From positions 1 through 63,435 of the forward strand of contig JBGPCZ010000009.1 in assembly GCA_041482015.1 (NCBI GenBank): a DNA stretch of 63,435 nt, read 5' to 3'. The position numbers and the translations under genes are program-made. Source of the stretch: JACQFK01 sp041482015. Lineage in GTDB: Bacteria > Planctomycetota > MHYJ01 > JACPRB01. Under the pieces are notes generated by a model. It worked only from the letters and a program-made list of their open reading frames with translations. It had not been told where the DNA came from and ran no database searches. Within the stretch, counting starts at the first letter, position 1, and each line of letters opens with the position of its first letter. Shown in pieces: positions 8,500-17,206 of this stretch.

Positions 8500-9957
8500 C
8501 TAGGGCTTCTTCTTCTGAGGCGGCTGCTTCGCGTCCGACTCCAGGGCCTTCCGCTCGAGCGTGTCGGTCAGCTCCTTGGGCTCGGACGTGCGACCCTGGT
8601 CGTTCGACGACTCGATCCAGCGTTCGAGCTCGGCGCGGAGGCGCTTGAGGATGTCGGCATGCGCCGGGGAGGCGACGAGGTTCTTGACCTCATAAGGGTC
8701 GCTGTCGAGGTCGTAGAGCTCCTCCTCGGGCCGCCGCGGCGCGGCGAGGAATGCCTGCTCGGGCGTGAGCTTGCCCTCGGCCGCGAGCTCCTTGATCAGG
8801 TTCCACACCGGGTACGAACGTTCCTTGTAGCGGTTCCGCTGAAGGAAGGGGCGCTCCGGCATGAAGTTCCGGATGAGGCGGTACCGCGCGTCGCGCACCG
8901 TGCGGATGCGGTCGACCGTCTCGTCGCAGCGGTCGCGCGCGCCGAAGGTGTATTCGCGCGGCACCTCGGATTTCTCGCCCAGGAAGACGCGCCCCTGCAT
9001 CTTGGGGGGCTTTTGGACGCCGGCGATCGCGAGCGTCGTCGCGCTGAGATCGATCGCCTCGATCAGGCGGTCGTCAACCGATCCGGGCTTGAAGTTCTTC
9101 GGGATGGGGAACTTCGACGGCCATCTTATGAGGAGCGGGATGTGGAGCCCGCTTTCATAGCAGAACTGCTTTCCGCGGACCTGGGACTGGCCGTGGTCCC
9201 CGATGAAGAGGATGACGGTCGAGTCGGCCAGGCCGTCATCCTCGAGCTGCTTGAGGAGGAGGCCGACCTTCCGGTCGAGCTCGGTGGCGCTGTCAAGGTA
9301 CTCCGCCCAGTCGGCGCGCGTCACGGGATGGTCGGGGTAGTAGGGCGGGAACGAGACCTTCGCGGGGTCGGCTCGTTTCGGGGCGTGGTACTTCCGGTGG
9401 GTCTCCTGGAAATTGATCTGGGCGCAGAAGGGTTGGTGCGACTTCAAGTCGGCCCAGGCGTCGGAGTCGAACGCCTTCGCGCGCGCGAAATCGAGGACCT
9501 GCTTCTCTTTCCCCTCCCTGGCCTCGCCGCCGTAGTGGAAGTTCCAGTCGGTCTTTCCGGTCCCTTTGAATCCGAGCGCGGGCGGGAGCGTGACGACGTT
9601 CGCGGTGAAGTAGCCCGCGGGGCGGAGCCAGTCGGTGAAGACACGGACCCCGTCGGGCAGCACGTAGCCGTCGTCGCGATGGGAGCGGTGGTTGTGGGCG
9701 CCGATCGTCGTCTGGTACATGCCGGTCATGAAGGCGGAGCGGCTGGGCGAGCAGACGGGCGCGGTCGTGTAGGCGCGCGTGTAGCGGACGCCGTCCTTAG
9801 CCAGCTTGTCGAGATTGGGCGTCCAGACCTGCTCGGTGCCCCAGCACCCGAGTTCGACGCCGAGGTCCTCGGCAATCAGCCAGAGGACGTTCGGGCGTTG
9901 CGGTTTGTCCTGGGCAGCGCCGGAAACCAGAAATAGGATCGCGAGGAGGTGTTTCAT
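8500..9957 (-). CDS. Secreted formylglycine-dependent sulfatase
   Basis: A 485-residue exported sulfatase. The start at 9957 gives a good signal peptide (MKHLLAILFLVSGAAQ). The active-site signature VCSPSRSAFMTG places Cys69 in the CxPSR context that is converted to formylglycine. The metal-binding NVLWLIAEDLG at the N-terminus and FIGDHGQ further on complete the alkaline-phosphatase-fold catalytic centre. The likely role is removal of sulfate esters from polysaccharides or other organics in the periplasm. Expansion of such sulfatases is typical of Planctomycetota. No formylglycine-generating enzyme is encoded in the window. It lies 51 bases upstream of the PHB-depolymerase-like gene on the same strand. 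Confidence 0.93.
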   Translation of the reverse strand: MKHLLAILFLVSGAAQDKPQRPNVLWLIAEDLGVELGCWGTEQVWTPNLDKLAKDGVRYTRAYTTAPVCSPSRSAFMTGMYQTTIGAHNHRSHRDDGYVLPDGVRVFTDWLRPAGYFTANVVTLPPALGFKGTGKTDWNFHYGGEAREGKEKQVLDFARAKAFDSDAWADLKSHQPFCAQINFQETHRKYHAPKRADPAKVSFPPYYPDHPVTRADWAEYLDSATELDRKVGLLLKQLEDDGLADSTVILFIGDHGQSQVRGKQFCYESGLHIPLLIRWPSKFPIPKNFKPGSVDDRLIEAIDLSATTLAIAGVQKPPKMQGRVFLGEKSEVPREYTFGARDRCDETVDRIRTVRDARYRLIRNFMPERPFLQRNRYKERSYPVWNLIKELAAEGKLTPEQAFLAAPRRPEEELYDLDSDPYEVKNLVASPAHADILKRLRAELERWIESSNDQGRTSEPKELTDTLERKALESDAKQPPQKKKP

Positions 9958-10028
9958 ACAGGAGTAGAACAGGGCGCGGGCCGCGCGGGTTTTGCGCAAT
10001 GCGCCTCTCTTCTGGGCTTATACACGGG

Positions 10029-10832
10029 ATGAACGTCCTTCTCCTTCTTGTCCTTCAGGCGGTCGAGTCCACCGCGGCCGATCCGACGACCGACGCGGAC
10101 GGCGTCGTTCACATCAAGATCACGTCGAGCGCGCAGTCGAAGCCGGTGGAGGTGCGGATCCTCGTCCCGTCGACGCTTCCCGCGGGGGACGAGCGGCGAT
10201 TTCTCTACGTGCTCCCGGTCGAGAAGGCGGGGGACTCGAAATATGGCGACGGCCTCGCGGAGGCGCGGCGGCTGAAGCTCCACGAGAAGTATGGGATGAT
10301 CGTGGTCGCGCCGGGCTTTGCGGAGCTTCCGTGGTACGCGGACCATCCGACGAACGCGAAGCGGCGGGACGAGTCCCATCTCCTGGAGGCGGTGCTTCCG
10401 CTGGTCGAGAAGCGGTACCCGTCGAAGAAGCCGAGGCGGCTCCTTCTCGGGTTCAGCAAGTCGGGGTGGGGCGCGTGGAGCCTGCTGCTCCGTCATCCCG
10501 ACCTATTCGAGGCGGCCGCGGCGTGGGACGCGCCGCTCATGAAGGAGAAGCCCGACCAGTTCGGGATGGACGGGGCGTTCGCGACGCAGGAGAACTTCGA
10601 GGGCTACCGGCTGACGAAGCTGCTGCGCGAAAAGGCGGAAATGCTGCGCGGGCGGAAGCGGCTCGCCCACTTCGGGTACGGCGGCTTTCGCGACCATCAC
10701 CAGCGGATGCAGGCGCTGCTTGAGGAGCTGAGGGTCCCGGTGGAGTACAAAGACGGTCCGGAGCGAAAACACGTCTGGGAGAGCGGCTGGGTCGAAGAGG
10801 CCGCCGCGGCGCTCGACGCGATGTCGCGCTGA
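10029..10832 (+). CDS. Small secreted alpha/beta-hydrolase-fold esterase
   Basis: A 267-residue protein with a short signal peptide (MNVLLLLVLQAVESTAA). The start at 10029 is preferred over the in-frame ATG at 9999 because the longer form puts charged residues before the signal core. The fold includes a nucleophile elbow LLGFSKSGWGAWS with Ser143, and HVWESGW near the C-terminus could supply the His. It resembles small esterase-D or Est1-like domains. The substrate is unknown. No Shine-Dalgarno sequence is seen, and TATACA lies only four bases upstream of the ATG, as in a near-leaderless transcript. It is divergent from the sulfatase. Confidence 0.75.
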   Translation: MNVLLLLVLQAVESTAADPTTDADGVVHIKITSSAQSKPVEVRILVPSTLPAGDERRFLYVLPVEKAGDSKYGDGLAEARRLKLHEKYGMIVVAPGFAELPWYADHPTNAKRRDESHLLEAVLPLVEKRYPSKKPRRLLLGFSKSGWGAWSLLLRHPDLFEAAAAWDAPLMKEKPDQFGMDGAFATQENFEGYRLTKLLREKAEMLRGRKRLAHFGYGGFRDHHQRMQALLEELRVPVEYKDGPERKHVWESGWVEEAAAALDAMSR

Positions 10833-10905
10833 CGCGGGAGGCCGCTGATTTCTCCCAACACTTGGGCTCTCCAAGCATCGAATGGGAAAACGAAAGGAGA
10901 GTCCC

Positions 10906-11823
10906 ATGAACCAGAACCTCGTCGCCGCCACGGTCGGCGTCATCCTTGGCGCCGCCGCCCTTTCGGTGGGCGCACCGGTGGCGTGTGCGCAGGAATCCCC
11001 CTGCGAGATCCAGAGCCGCTGCTGCAACCACGGGAAGGACGCCAAGCCCTGGGCGGGCTTGAAGGGCGGCGTGACGTGGGAGAAGTCGCTCGACGAGGCC
11101 AGGAAGCGGGCAGCCCGCGAAGGCAAGCCGATCCTCCTTTATCAGCTCGTCGGTGATCTCGACAAGGAGGGCTGCTGAGCGGCGGGGGACCTTCAGAGAA
11201 CCGTGACGTTCTCGGACAAGAAGGTCGCCGGGCTGGTGAACGCGAACTTCGTCGCCGCCTGGACCAACCGCGGCCCGGGGTTCCACAACGAGGACTATTC
11301 CGCGGAGCAATGGATCTTCACGGAACACATGGAGGCCTACCCGACCAAGAACATCTGCACCTTCTTCCTCACCCCCGGGGGGAAGGTCTTTCACTACCTG
11401 GCCGGGTACTTCGCGCCGGAGACGTTCTGCGCCGAACTTGAACTCGCCGTGGCCCTCCGACGGGAGGCGTTCGACGGGAAGATGGCCCTCAAGGCGGACG
11501 GCGCGGGCACGATCCGGTCTCTGCATGCGCGCGAGGCCGAGAGGCTCAAGGAGAGAGTCTCCAAGGATCTCCCGTGGGATGAGGTGTCCAGGTTCAAAGC
11601 CGAGACCTACCGCGAGTTCAAGCACCGCCACAACGCGTCGTGCGTCGCGGCCATCCTCGAGGGGGACCGGTACCGGGCCGCGCTGCACCGTCACTGGAGC
11701 GGTGTTCAAGCGCTGCCGGCGCTCGAGGAGGTCCGCCTCGATTACCTCTACGGCAATTCCTTCACCGAGGAGCCGCGGAGGGGCGCCTCGCTCGTCCAGG
11801 GGCGGTGCGTCGCGGGGGAGTGA
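10906..11823 (+). CDS. Candidate selenoprotein: thioredoxin-fold protein with Cys-Sec site (in-frame TGA)
   Basis: The frame is interrupted only by a TGA at 11176-11178 and continues to a second stop at 11821-11823, giving 305 residues if the TGA is decoded as Sec91. The part before the TGA has a strong SD (AAAGGAGAG), a signal peptide and GKPILLYQLVGDLDKEGC, the usual lead-in to a thioredoxin active site. The part after it continues with AAGDLQRTVTFSDKKVAG and NANFVAAW, then NICTFFLTPGGKVFHYLAGY, which are the remaining thioredoxin-fold strands. The TGA directly follows Cys90, where a redox residue is expected. A hairpin suited to a bacterial SECIS follows it. The alternative is a nonsense mutation. 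The likely role is a periplasmic thiol/selenol oxidoreductase. The selA, selB, selC and selD genes are not in this window. Confidence 0.78.
11176..11178 (+). other. In-frame TGA, proposed selenocysteine codon
   Basis: This TGA falls between the Cys90 codon and an Ala codon of a thioredoxin-like frame that is otherwise uninterrupted for 270 bases upstream and 645 bases downstream. Codon choice and homologous-looking strands continue across it. Confidence 0.72.
11188..11226 (+). promoter_or_regulatory. Bacterial SECIS-like hairpin downstream of the TGA
   Basis: The upper stem GAGAAC (11196-11201) pairs perfectly with GTTCTC (11208-11213) around the six-base loop CGTGAC, which starts 24 bases after the TGA. 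This is within the 16-37 base distance usual for bacterial SECIS elements. A lower stem, GACCTT (11188-11193) with AAGGTC (11221-11226), extends it through an asymmetric internal loop. The loop contains G residues, as SelB-binding loops do. It lies wholly inside the coding frame. Confidence 0.6.
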
Positions 11824-11839
11824 CTTCCGTGTCGCTCGA

Positions 11840-11851
11840 CGCGATATCGCG
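11840..11851. repeat. 12-bp perfect palindrome
   Basis: CGCGATATCGCG lies between the convergent candidate selenoprotein and glycosyltransferase-like genes. Flanking GACGC and GCGTC add a second possible pairing. The element has no T-run. It may contribute to termination or be incidental. Confidence 0.3.
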
Positions 11852-11907
11852 GTAGCGTCAGCGTCGGTCTGCTAGGGACAGGAGAACGGCGAGGAGCGTC
11901 ATGGCAG

Positions 11908-12627
11908 TCAGTCGTCGTCCTCTTCCAGATCCCGAAGGCTCAAGATGGGCGCGTTCTTCGTGTTGAAAAAGCCTTCCTGCGGGTTTATGGCCATCCCGAG
12001 CGAGTGGGCGAGACAGCTTCCGACGGCCTCGTCGTGGCGATGGCCCCAGCAACGCGGGTCTTCAGAGAGGAGGCTGACCGGCCTTCCGGGCCTCTTCTTC
12101 CGGATCTCGGGCGGTGCGTGCTGGCTCAGCCACGGGCCCCGAAAGAGGCCCCGTTCGAAGTGGACGCGCAGGTCGGCGAGCCAGCGCCGACTCCTGTCCT
12201 TTGAGAGATCGAGTCCGATGAGCGTTCCGTTCAGCAAAGCGAGCCCCATCGCGTCGTCCCGGGTCAGACCGAACGCGGTGAGACATGGGTCGGTCGCCCA
12301 GTTGCCGAGCCGCTCGCCACCCGTGATGAAGAGATGGCCCTCTTTCTCGATCTGCTCGAAGATCGGGTCCAGCGCGCCTACCACGCGGCACGGGGCGTCG
12401 AGCCAGAGCACCGACGTGTACTCGTGGCGCACGGCCTCGAGAAACGCGAAAATCTTGAAGGCGTAAGGGTCGTCGTGGTGAGCCGGGCTGCCGGGGGGGA
12501 GATCCGTCCACGTGAGAAGTCCCACCAAATGACTCTTCCCTTTGAAATCTGAGACGAGCTCTTCCTGAAGCCTTGCATACTCGCCCGTCGCGACGTTGAC
12601 GACGCAGCGTCTAGTGGAAGTTCTCAA
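11908..12627 (-). CDS. Nucleotide-diphospho-sugar transferase-like protein
   Basis: About 239 residues. The opening strand CVVNVATGEYARLQ, the central SVLWLDAPCRVVGALDPIFE, the phrase LLNGTLIGLD and the C-terminal CWGHRHDEAVGSCLAHSLGM resemble GT-A-type transferases in which a strand ending in an Asp motif binds the nucleotide sugar. The canonical DxD reads LDAP, so metal binding is uncertain. There is no ATG or GTG near the first conserved strand. The TTG at 12627 overlaps the end of the upstream GH20-like gene by 17 bases and is the best start. Coupling to that gene suggests a shared carbohydrate pathway. The function is inferred from fold-like features only. Confidence 0.65.
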   Translation of the reverse strand: MRTSTRRCVVNVATGEYARLQEELVSDFKGKSHLVGLLTWTDLPPGSPAHHDDPYAFKIFAFLEAVRHEYTSVLWLDAPCRVVGALDPIFEQIEKEGHLFITGGERLGNWATDPCLTAFGLTRDDAMGLALLNGTLIGLDLSKDRSRRWLADLRVHFERGLFRGPWLSQHAPPEIRKKRPGRPVSLLSEDPRCWGHRHDEAVGSCLAHSLGMAINPQEGFFNTKNAPILSLRDLEEDDD

Positions 12628-14179
12628 GGTGACTCGCAAAGGTCTCGAGGTCCTCGTACTTGTCGTACCAGCTCGTATACATGATCCCGATCGTGCCGTT
12701 GACGCGGCGAGCCGACAGCAGCCAGTCGCGCGCCCGCTCGGGCTTCTGGTCATAGTAGCCGGCGATCAGCGTCCGGTGGCCGCGGGAGGAGAACCACTCG
12801 AGGCTTTCGTCGCGCCGGTCGTAGAACCAGGTCGCGACGATGACGTCGCGGTCGAGCCCCTCCCACGTGCCGGCCATCCCGCCGCGCGCGAGGTAGTAGT
12901 CGTCGTGGGCGTTGTGGACCGGGTCGAACATGTCGCTCCAGCAGTAGATCTCGCTCGACGGGCTGGTCTCGCGGAGGATGCGGATGCAGGTGCGGACGTT
13001 GTCCGCGAAGATCTGCCCGGCGGTGAGGCCGCGCCGGGCGCACGACTCGTCCCAGTTGCAGACGCGCATCTCGTCGTGCGACATGAAGTAGGCCTTCGCG
13101 TGGAAGATCGCGTGGAGCCGGCGCGCCTGGTCGCGGAGGATCTCCAGGGTCTTCGGCTCCGACGGGCAGATCATCATCTGGCCGCCGTCGGGGAAGGTGA
13201 GCGGATGGTAGTAAGAGACCCGGAGGCGCGTTCCGTCAGGGAGCTTCGTCCGGAGGACGGGCGGCTCGTGCCACTCGGTGAATGGGACGACGAGCCCCGG
13301 ATCGGCGACCGGGTCGAAGTCCTCCCCTTCTTTGAGGAGCCTGCCCTCCTCGGTTCGGACGACGAGCGGCGCGCCCGGTCGTCGCAGGACATTCAGAAGG
13401 CCGATCTCCTCGATCTTCGGGTTCAGGAACATCGCGTCGCCGCTCTCGCCGTTCCAGGCTCCAAACGCGACGCGGACCTCGGTGCAGTCGAGGGAGTTGA
13501 AGACGGCGCTTTGGATCATCGTGTGCTGGTTGGTGTGCGGACCCCTCGGATCGAAGTTGAGCATCCGTCCGCCGCCGAAGACGACGATCCGCGGCGTGCC
13601 CACGAAGTCGTGGGTGGCCAGCTGCACCGAGACGCGGTAGTGGCGGAAGGGATGGACCTTGATCTTCTGCCAGAAGCGCGCGAGTTTGCCCTTTGGATTG
13701 CGGATCGACAAGTTCACATCGACCGTCGGGTCCTTGTGGTCCCACCCGTCCCGCAAGGCGACCGGAGGGTCGGCCTCGATCGTCGCCGTGCCGCTCTTCA
13801 CCACGAAGAGTGCGTCGCGGACGGGGAGCCCCTCGGCGAGGTTCGGATCCTGCGAGAGCAGGTTCTCCGAATGACCCACCTGGAAGAGCGAGGGAACGAG
13901 GTCTAGACGCGCGTCCCGCGCGGCCTTCTTGATCCGCTCGAGGTTCTCGAAGTAGGCAGCGTTCATAAGGGGGAGCCGGCCGAAGTTCGGGTCCTCCAGG
14001 AGGACGGTCGTGTATCCCGCCCGGGCCGCGCGGCCCATGATCGCCACGAGCTTGTCAGCGTTCTTCGCCTCCTTCAGGTCCTGGGGGAAGTAGACCCAGC
14101 GCTCGCGGAGCTCGAGGGGCCCGAGCGCGGGGACGGAGACGCAGCCCGTCAGCACCAGAAGGAGCGCGGCGGCTCTCAT
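12611..14179 (-). CDS. GH20-like TIM-barrel lipoprotein
   Basis: A 522-residue lipoprotein: MRAAALLLVLTGCVS gives a lipobox with Cys13. The first 150 residues (GYTTVLLEDPNFGRLPLMN, followed by the helix-strand pattern through DLVPSLFQVGHSENLL) and the last 200 residues resemble the TIM barrel of hexosaminidase-like glycosidases. An inserted middle part, from about 150 to 300, looks like a carbohydrate-binding beta sandwich. The acidic motif MSHDEMRVCNWDES is where GH20-type enzymes place their catalytic Asp-Glu pair. The substrate is unknown. It is followed, with a 17-base overlap, by the glycosyltransferase-like gene, and it starts 66 bases from the divergent esterase gene. Confidence 0.72.
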   Translation of the reverse strand: MRAAALLLVLTGCVSVPALGPLELRERWVYFPQDLKEAKNADKLVAIMGRAARAGYTTVLLEDPNFGRLPLMNAAYFENLERIKKAARDARLDLVPSLFQVGHSENLLSQDPNLAEGLPVRDALFVVKSGTATIEADPPVALRDGWDHKDPTVDVNLSIRNPKGKLARFWQKIKVHPFRHYRVSVQLATHDFVGTPRIVVFGGGRMLNFDPRGPHTNQHTMIQSAVFNSLDCTEVRVAFGAWNGESGDAMFLNPKIEEIGLLNVLRRPGAPLVVRTEEGRLLKEGEDFDPVADPGLVVPFTEWHEPPVLRTKLPDGTRLRVSYYHPLTFPDGGQMMICPSEPKTLEILRDQARRLHAIFHAKAYFMSHDEMRVCNWDESCARRGLTAGQIFADNVRTCIRILRETSPSSEIYCWSDMFDPVHNAHDDYYLARGGMAGTWEGLDRDVIVATWFYDRRDESLEWFSSRGHRTLIAGYYDQKPERARDWLLSARRVNGTIGIMYTSWYDKYEDLETFASHLENFH

Positions 14180-14245
14180 GGGCCGGGTATGCTACCAAAC
14201 GATCGCGCCGCGTACACGAGGAGCGTCGCGGCGCGTACTGACTTC

Positions 14246-15133
14246 ATGATGAACAAGACCGCTCTCGCGCTGGCCCTCCTCCTCATCGCCGCACAGGATC
14301 CAAAGCCCGTCCCGCCGTGGATCGTGCTCCCGAAGCAGAAGCAGCCGTTCCTCGAGCATCACACCTTCCACAGCGACTCGATGAACGTCGACGTGGGCTA
14401 CAACCTCTACCTGCCCCCGGGCTACGCGGAGAGCGGCGACCGGAAGTATCCCGTCGTCTTCTGGCTCCACGGGTTCAGCTGCCACGAGTCGAACGACCAG
14501 TTCCCGGCCGCGCAGGTCGACCAGGCGATCAAGGGCGGGAAGATCCCGCCCCTCATCTTCTGCTACGGGAACGGCGGCTCGCGCGCGTTCTACTCCGACT
14601 CGACGGACGGCAAGATCCTCTCCGAGACGATGATCATCAAGGAGTACATCCCGTTCATCGAGAAGACGTATCGCTGCATGGGGACGCGAGAGGGGCGCGC
14701 GCTCCAGGGGATGTCGATGGGCGGCCACGGCGCGCTCAAGCTCGCCTTCAAGTACCCGGAGCTGTTCAGCTCGGTCGTCGCCTTCGCCGGCGGCTACATC
14801 GACGACGAGGAGCTCACGAAGCGCCACGCCGACGTGGTCCAGCAGATGTTCGGCGGCGACGCGAAGAAGTTCGTCCCGAACATGCCGGCCACGATCGCGC
14901 GGCAAAACGTGGAGAAGCTCAAGGGCAAGCTTCCCATCCGGATGATTGTCGGGACGAAGGACTTCCTGCTGGAGCACAACCGGCGGGTCCACGCGCTCCT
15001 CGAGGAGCTGGGCGTCCCGCACGAGTACGAGGAGATCGACGGGATCGAGCACAACCTGCCGAAGCTCGCGAAGCAGCAGGAGACGAAGACGCTGGAGTTC
15101 GCGGCGAAGCACTTCGTCCTCGAGAAGAAATAG
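14246..15133 (+). CDS. Secreted esterase-D/antigen-85-like esterase
   Basis: A 295-residue exported esterase. The tandem ATG at 14246 and 14249 begins the signal peptide MMNKTALALALLLIAAQ; longer starts add an unlikely basic leader. The core shows YNLYLPPGY, VVFWLHGFSCHES for the oxyanion side, and the nucleophile elbow LQGMSMGGHGA with Ser157. Later, GTKDFLLEHN and GIEHNLP supply a plausible Asp and His. This is the pattern of S-formylglutathione-hydrolase/antigen-85-type esterases (PF00756-like). With an export signal it more likely acts on extracellular acyl groups such as xylan acetyl or feruloyl esters. Confidence 0.88.
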   Translation: MMNKTALALALLLIAAQDPKPVPPWIVLPKQKQPFLEHHTFHSDSMNVDVGYNLYLPPGYAESGDRKYPVVFWLHGFSCHESNDQFPAAQVDQAIKGGKIPPLIFCYGNGGSRAFYSDSTDGKILSETMIIKEYIPFIEKTYRCMGTREGRALQGMSMGGHGALKLAFKYPELFSSVVAFAGGYIDDEELTKRHADVVQQMFGGDAKKFVPNMPATIARQNVEKLKGKLPIRMIVGTKDFLLEHNRRVHALLEELGVPHEYEEIDGIEHNLPKLAKQQETKTLEFAAKHFVLEKK

Positions 15134-15195
15134 TCCGATCGAGATTTGCGCTCGCTCCCTCCGGTAGGTAGGATGGTAGGACGGGGCTGGGAAAA

Positions 15196-15213
15196 TCTCC
15201 CTTTGCAGGGAGA
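15196..15213. terminator. Perfect 7-bp hairpin after the esterase gene
   Basis: TCTCCCT pairs with AGGGAGA around the loop TTGC, 63 bases beyond the esterase stop codon. There is no long T-run. It may be a terminator for the esterase or part of the leader of the DUF1592 operon. Confidence 0.45.
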
Positions 15214-15229
15214 GAAACGACCCCGAGCG

Positions 15230-15289
15230 TCCTTTAGTTATATAGGTAACCCATAGGGTTAACCCATAAGGACGGGTGGAGCGGAATCT
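15230..15289 (+). promoter_or_regulatory. AT-rich leader of the DUF1592/DUF1552 operon
   Basis: An AT-rich island in GC-rich DNA contains TTATATAGG, a plausible -10 region, followed by overlapping symmetric elements. TAACCC (15247-15252) pairs with GGGTTA (15256-15261), and GGGTTAACCC at 15256-15265 is itself a palindrome. AACCCATA occurs twice. The arrangement suits a promoter with an operator over its start. Confidence 0.4.
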
Positions 15290-17206
15290 GTGCGCGATCG
15301 GTTTTTGAAGTCCAGTCTCCGGCTCGCGGCCGTCGTCGCCCTGACGGCCGGCGTCGCCTCCTCCGCCTTCACCCAGGCCCCGCCCGCGCAGGGAACCGAC
15401 GTCTACCGCGACAAGATCACGCCCCTTCTCGGAAAATACTGCTTCAAGTGCCACGGCCCGCAGCTCAAGCCCAAGGGCGAGCTCAACATGACGAAGTACG
15501 GGAGCGAGGCCGCGATCCGCGAGAACCGAAAGGTGTGGAAGGAGGTCCTCAACAAGATCCACACCCACGAGATGCCGCCGCCGGAAGAGACCAAGGAACA
15601 GCCCACCGCCGAGGAGCGCGAGACGATCACCCGGTGGCTCGAGGGCGTCCTCAACAAGGTCGACCCCAACGCCCCCAAGACCGCCGGCCGCGTGACCTTC
15701 CGGCGCCTCAACCGGCACGAGTACCAGAACACGGTCCGCGACCTGCTGGCCGTCGACTTCAACCCGGTGGGCGACTTCCCGATGGACGACGTGGGCTACG
15801 GGTTCGACAACATCGGCGACGTCCTCTCGCTTCCCCCGCTCCTCATGGAGAAGTACGTGGCCGCCGCGAAGAAGATCGCCGAGCAGGCCATCGCGACCAA
15901 GGAGAAGGACAAGCTCATCTACGTCTCGCGCCCCGTCCCCGACGCGAAGCCGCCGAAGACCGCGAGGGACGCCGCCAAGGAATGCCTCACGCGGCTCGCG
16001 ACCCGCACGTTCCGGCGGCCGCCGCAGCCCGACGAGATGGAGCGGCTGCTCAAGCTCTACGACGTGGGCGAGAAGATCGAGGGCGGCGACTTCGACAAGG
16101 CGATGAAGCTGCCGATCCGGGGCCTGCTCGTCTCGCCGTTCTTCCTCTTCCACGTGGAGCTGGAAGGCGGCATGGACACCTACCCGCTTTCGCCCTGGGA
16201 GCTTGCGACGCGCCTCTCGTATTTCGTCTGGGCGTCCATGCCGGACGACGAGCTCTTCGAGCTGGCGAAGACGGGGAAGATCCTCAACCCGCCGGTGATC
16301 GAGGCGCAGGCGATCCGGATGCTCAAGGACCCGAAGGCGCTGGCGCTCTCCGAGAACTTCACTCCCCAGTGGCTCCAGATCCGCCGGCTCGACGAGATGA
16401 AGTTCGACTCCACCCAGTTCCCCGCGTGGGACGCCGGGTTCAAGGCGGACGCGGTCCGCGAGGTCGTCCTCTTCTTCGAGGCGGTCAAGTCGGAGGACCT
16501 GAGCGTCCTCAACTTCATCGACTCGAACTTCACCGTCGTGAACGACCGGCTGGCGCGCCACTACGGGATCGCCGCGGCGGGGAGCGGGTTCCAGAAGGTC
16601 ACGCTGACCGACCCGAAGCGGGGCGGGATCCTGACGATGGCGGCGGTCCTGGCCGCGACATCCGATCCCGACCGGACGAGCCCCGTCAAGCGGGGCAAGT
16701 GGGTGCTCGAGACGATCCTCGCGACGCCGCCGCCTCCTCCGATCCCGGACGCGGCGAACCTGAAGGCGGACCCCGAGTCGGCCCGCCTTCCGCTCCGCCA
16801 GAGGATGGAGAAGCACCGCGCCGACCCCAACTGCGCGAGTTGCCACAAGCGGATGGACCCGATCGGCTTCGGGTTCGAAAACTACGACGCGATCGGGGCG
16901 TGGCGCGACCAGGACAAGGGCCAGGCGATCGACGCCTCCGCCGTGCTGCCCGAGGGGACCAAGTTCAACGGGCCGGTCGAGCTCAAGAACATCCTCAAAC
17001 AGCGCAAGTCGGAGTTCGTCGAGGGGTTTACGGAGAAAATGCTCACGTATGCCCTCGGAAGGGGCGTAGAGCCCTATGATGGCCCCGCGGTGAAGGCCAT
17101 CGGTGACGCGGTGGCGAAGAACGGATACAAGTTCTCGTCGTTGATCGTTGAGATCGTGAAGAGTTACCCGTTCCAGTACCGCCAGAAGGACAAGGGGAAG
17201 AGATGA
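15290..17206 (+). CDS. DUF1592 protein with cytochrome c-like CxxCH motifs
   Basis: A 638-residue exported protein starting at GTG 15290 (signal MRDRFLKSSLRLAAVVALTA). An N-terminal planctomycete cytochrome-like domain carries YCFKCHG with Cys51, Cys54 and His55. It is followed by the family signature RLNRHEYQNTVRDLLAVDF of DUF1587, then the DUF1595/1592 region (PWELATRLSYFVWASMPDDELFE), DUF1588 (ILTMAAVLAATSDPDRTSPV) and DUF1585 at the C-terminus. A second heme-type motif, CASCHKRMDP, sits at 515-519 inside DUF1588. Function is unproven for this family, which is common in Planctomycetota and thought to act in periplasmic redox or polymer turnover. The stop overlaps the next gene by four bases (ATGA), so the two are translationally coupled. 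Confidence 0.92.
   Translation: MRDRFLKSSLRLAAVVALTAGVASSAFTQAPPAQGTDVYRDKITPLLGKYCFKCHGPQLKPKGELNMTKYGSEAAIRENRKVWKEVLNKIHTHEMPPPEETKEQPTAEERETITRWLEGVLNKVDPNAPKTAGRVTFRRLNRHEYQNTVRDLLAVDFNPVGDFPMDDVGYGFDNIGDVLSLPPLLMEKYVAAAKKIAEQAIATKEKDKLIYVSRPVPDAKPPKTARDAAKECLTRLATRTFRRPPQPDEMERLLKLYDVGEKIEGGDFDKAMKLPIRGLLVSPFFLFHVELEGGMDTYPLSPWELATRLSYFVWASMPDDELFELAKTGKILNPPVIEAQAIRMLKDPKALALSENFTPQWLQIRRLDEMKFDSTQFPAWDAGFKADAVREVVLFFEAVKSEDLSVLNFIDSNFTVVNDRLARHYGIAAAGSGFQKVTLTDPKRGGILTMAAVLAATSDPDRTSPVKRGKWVLETILATPPPPPIPDAANLKADPESARLPLRQRMEKHRADPNCASCHKRMDPIGFGFENYDAIGAWRDQDKGQAIDASAVLPEGTKFNGPVELKNILKQRKSEFVEGFTEKMLTYALGRGVEPYDGPAVKAIGDAVAKNGYKFSSLIVEIVKSYPFQYRQKDKGKR

Noticed and set aside
7195..9936. 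913-residue open frame on the plus strand
   Set aside because: It is antisense to the esterase and sulfatase genes, both of which have complete catalytic motifs.
11176..11178. Reading the TGA as a nonsense mutation creating a pseudogene
   Set aside because: The downstream part keeps frame, fold and codon use, and the stop lies exactly beside the active-site Cys with a SECIS-like hairpin after it. Not excluded without a genome-wide check for Sec genes.
14192..16846. 884-residue open frame on the minus strand
   Set aside because: It is the antisense shadow of the esterase and DUF1592 genes; its Arg/Leu/Val/Asp-rich translation has no domain.
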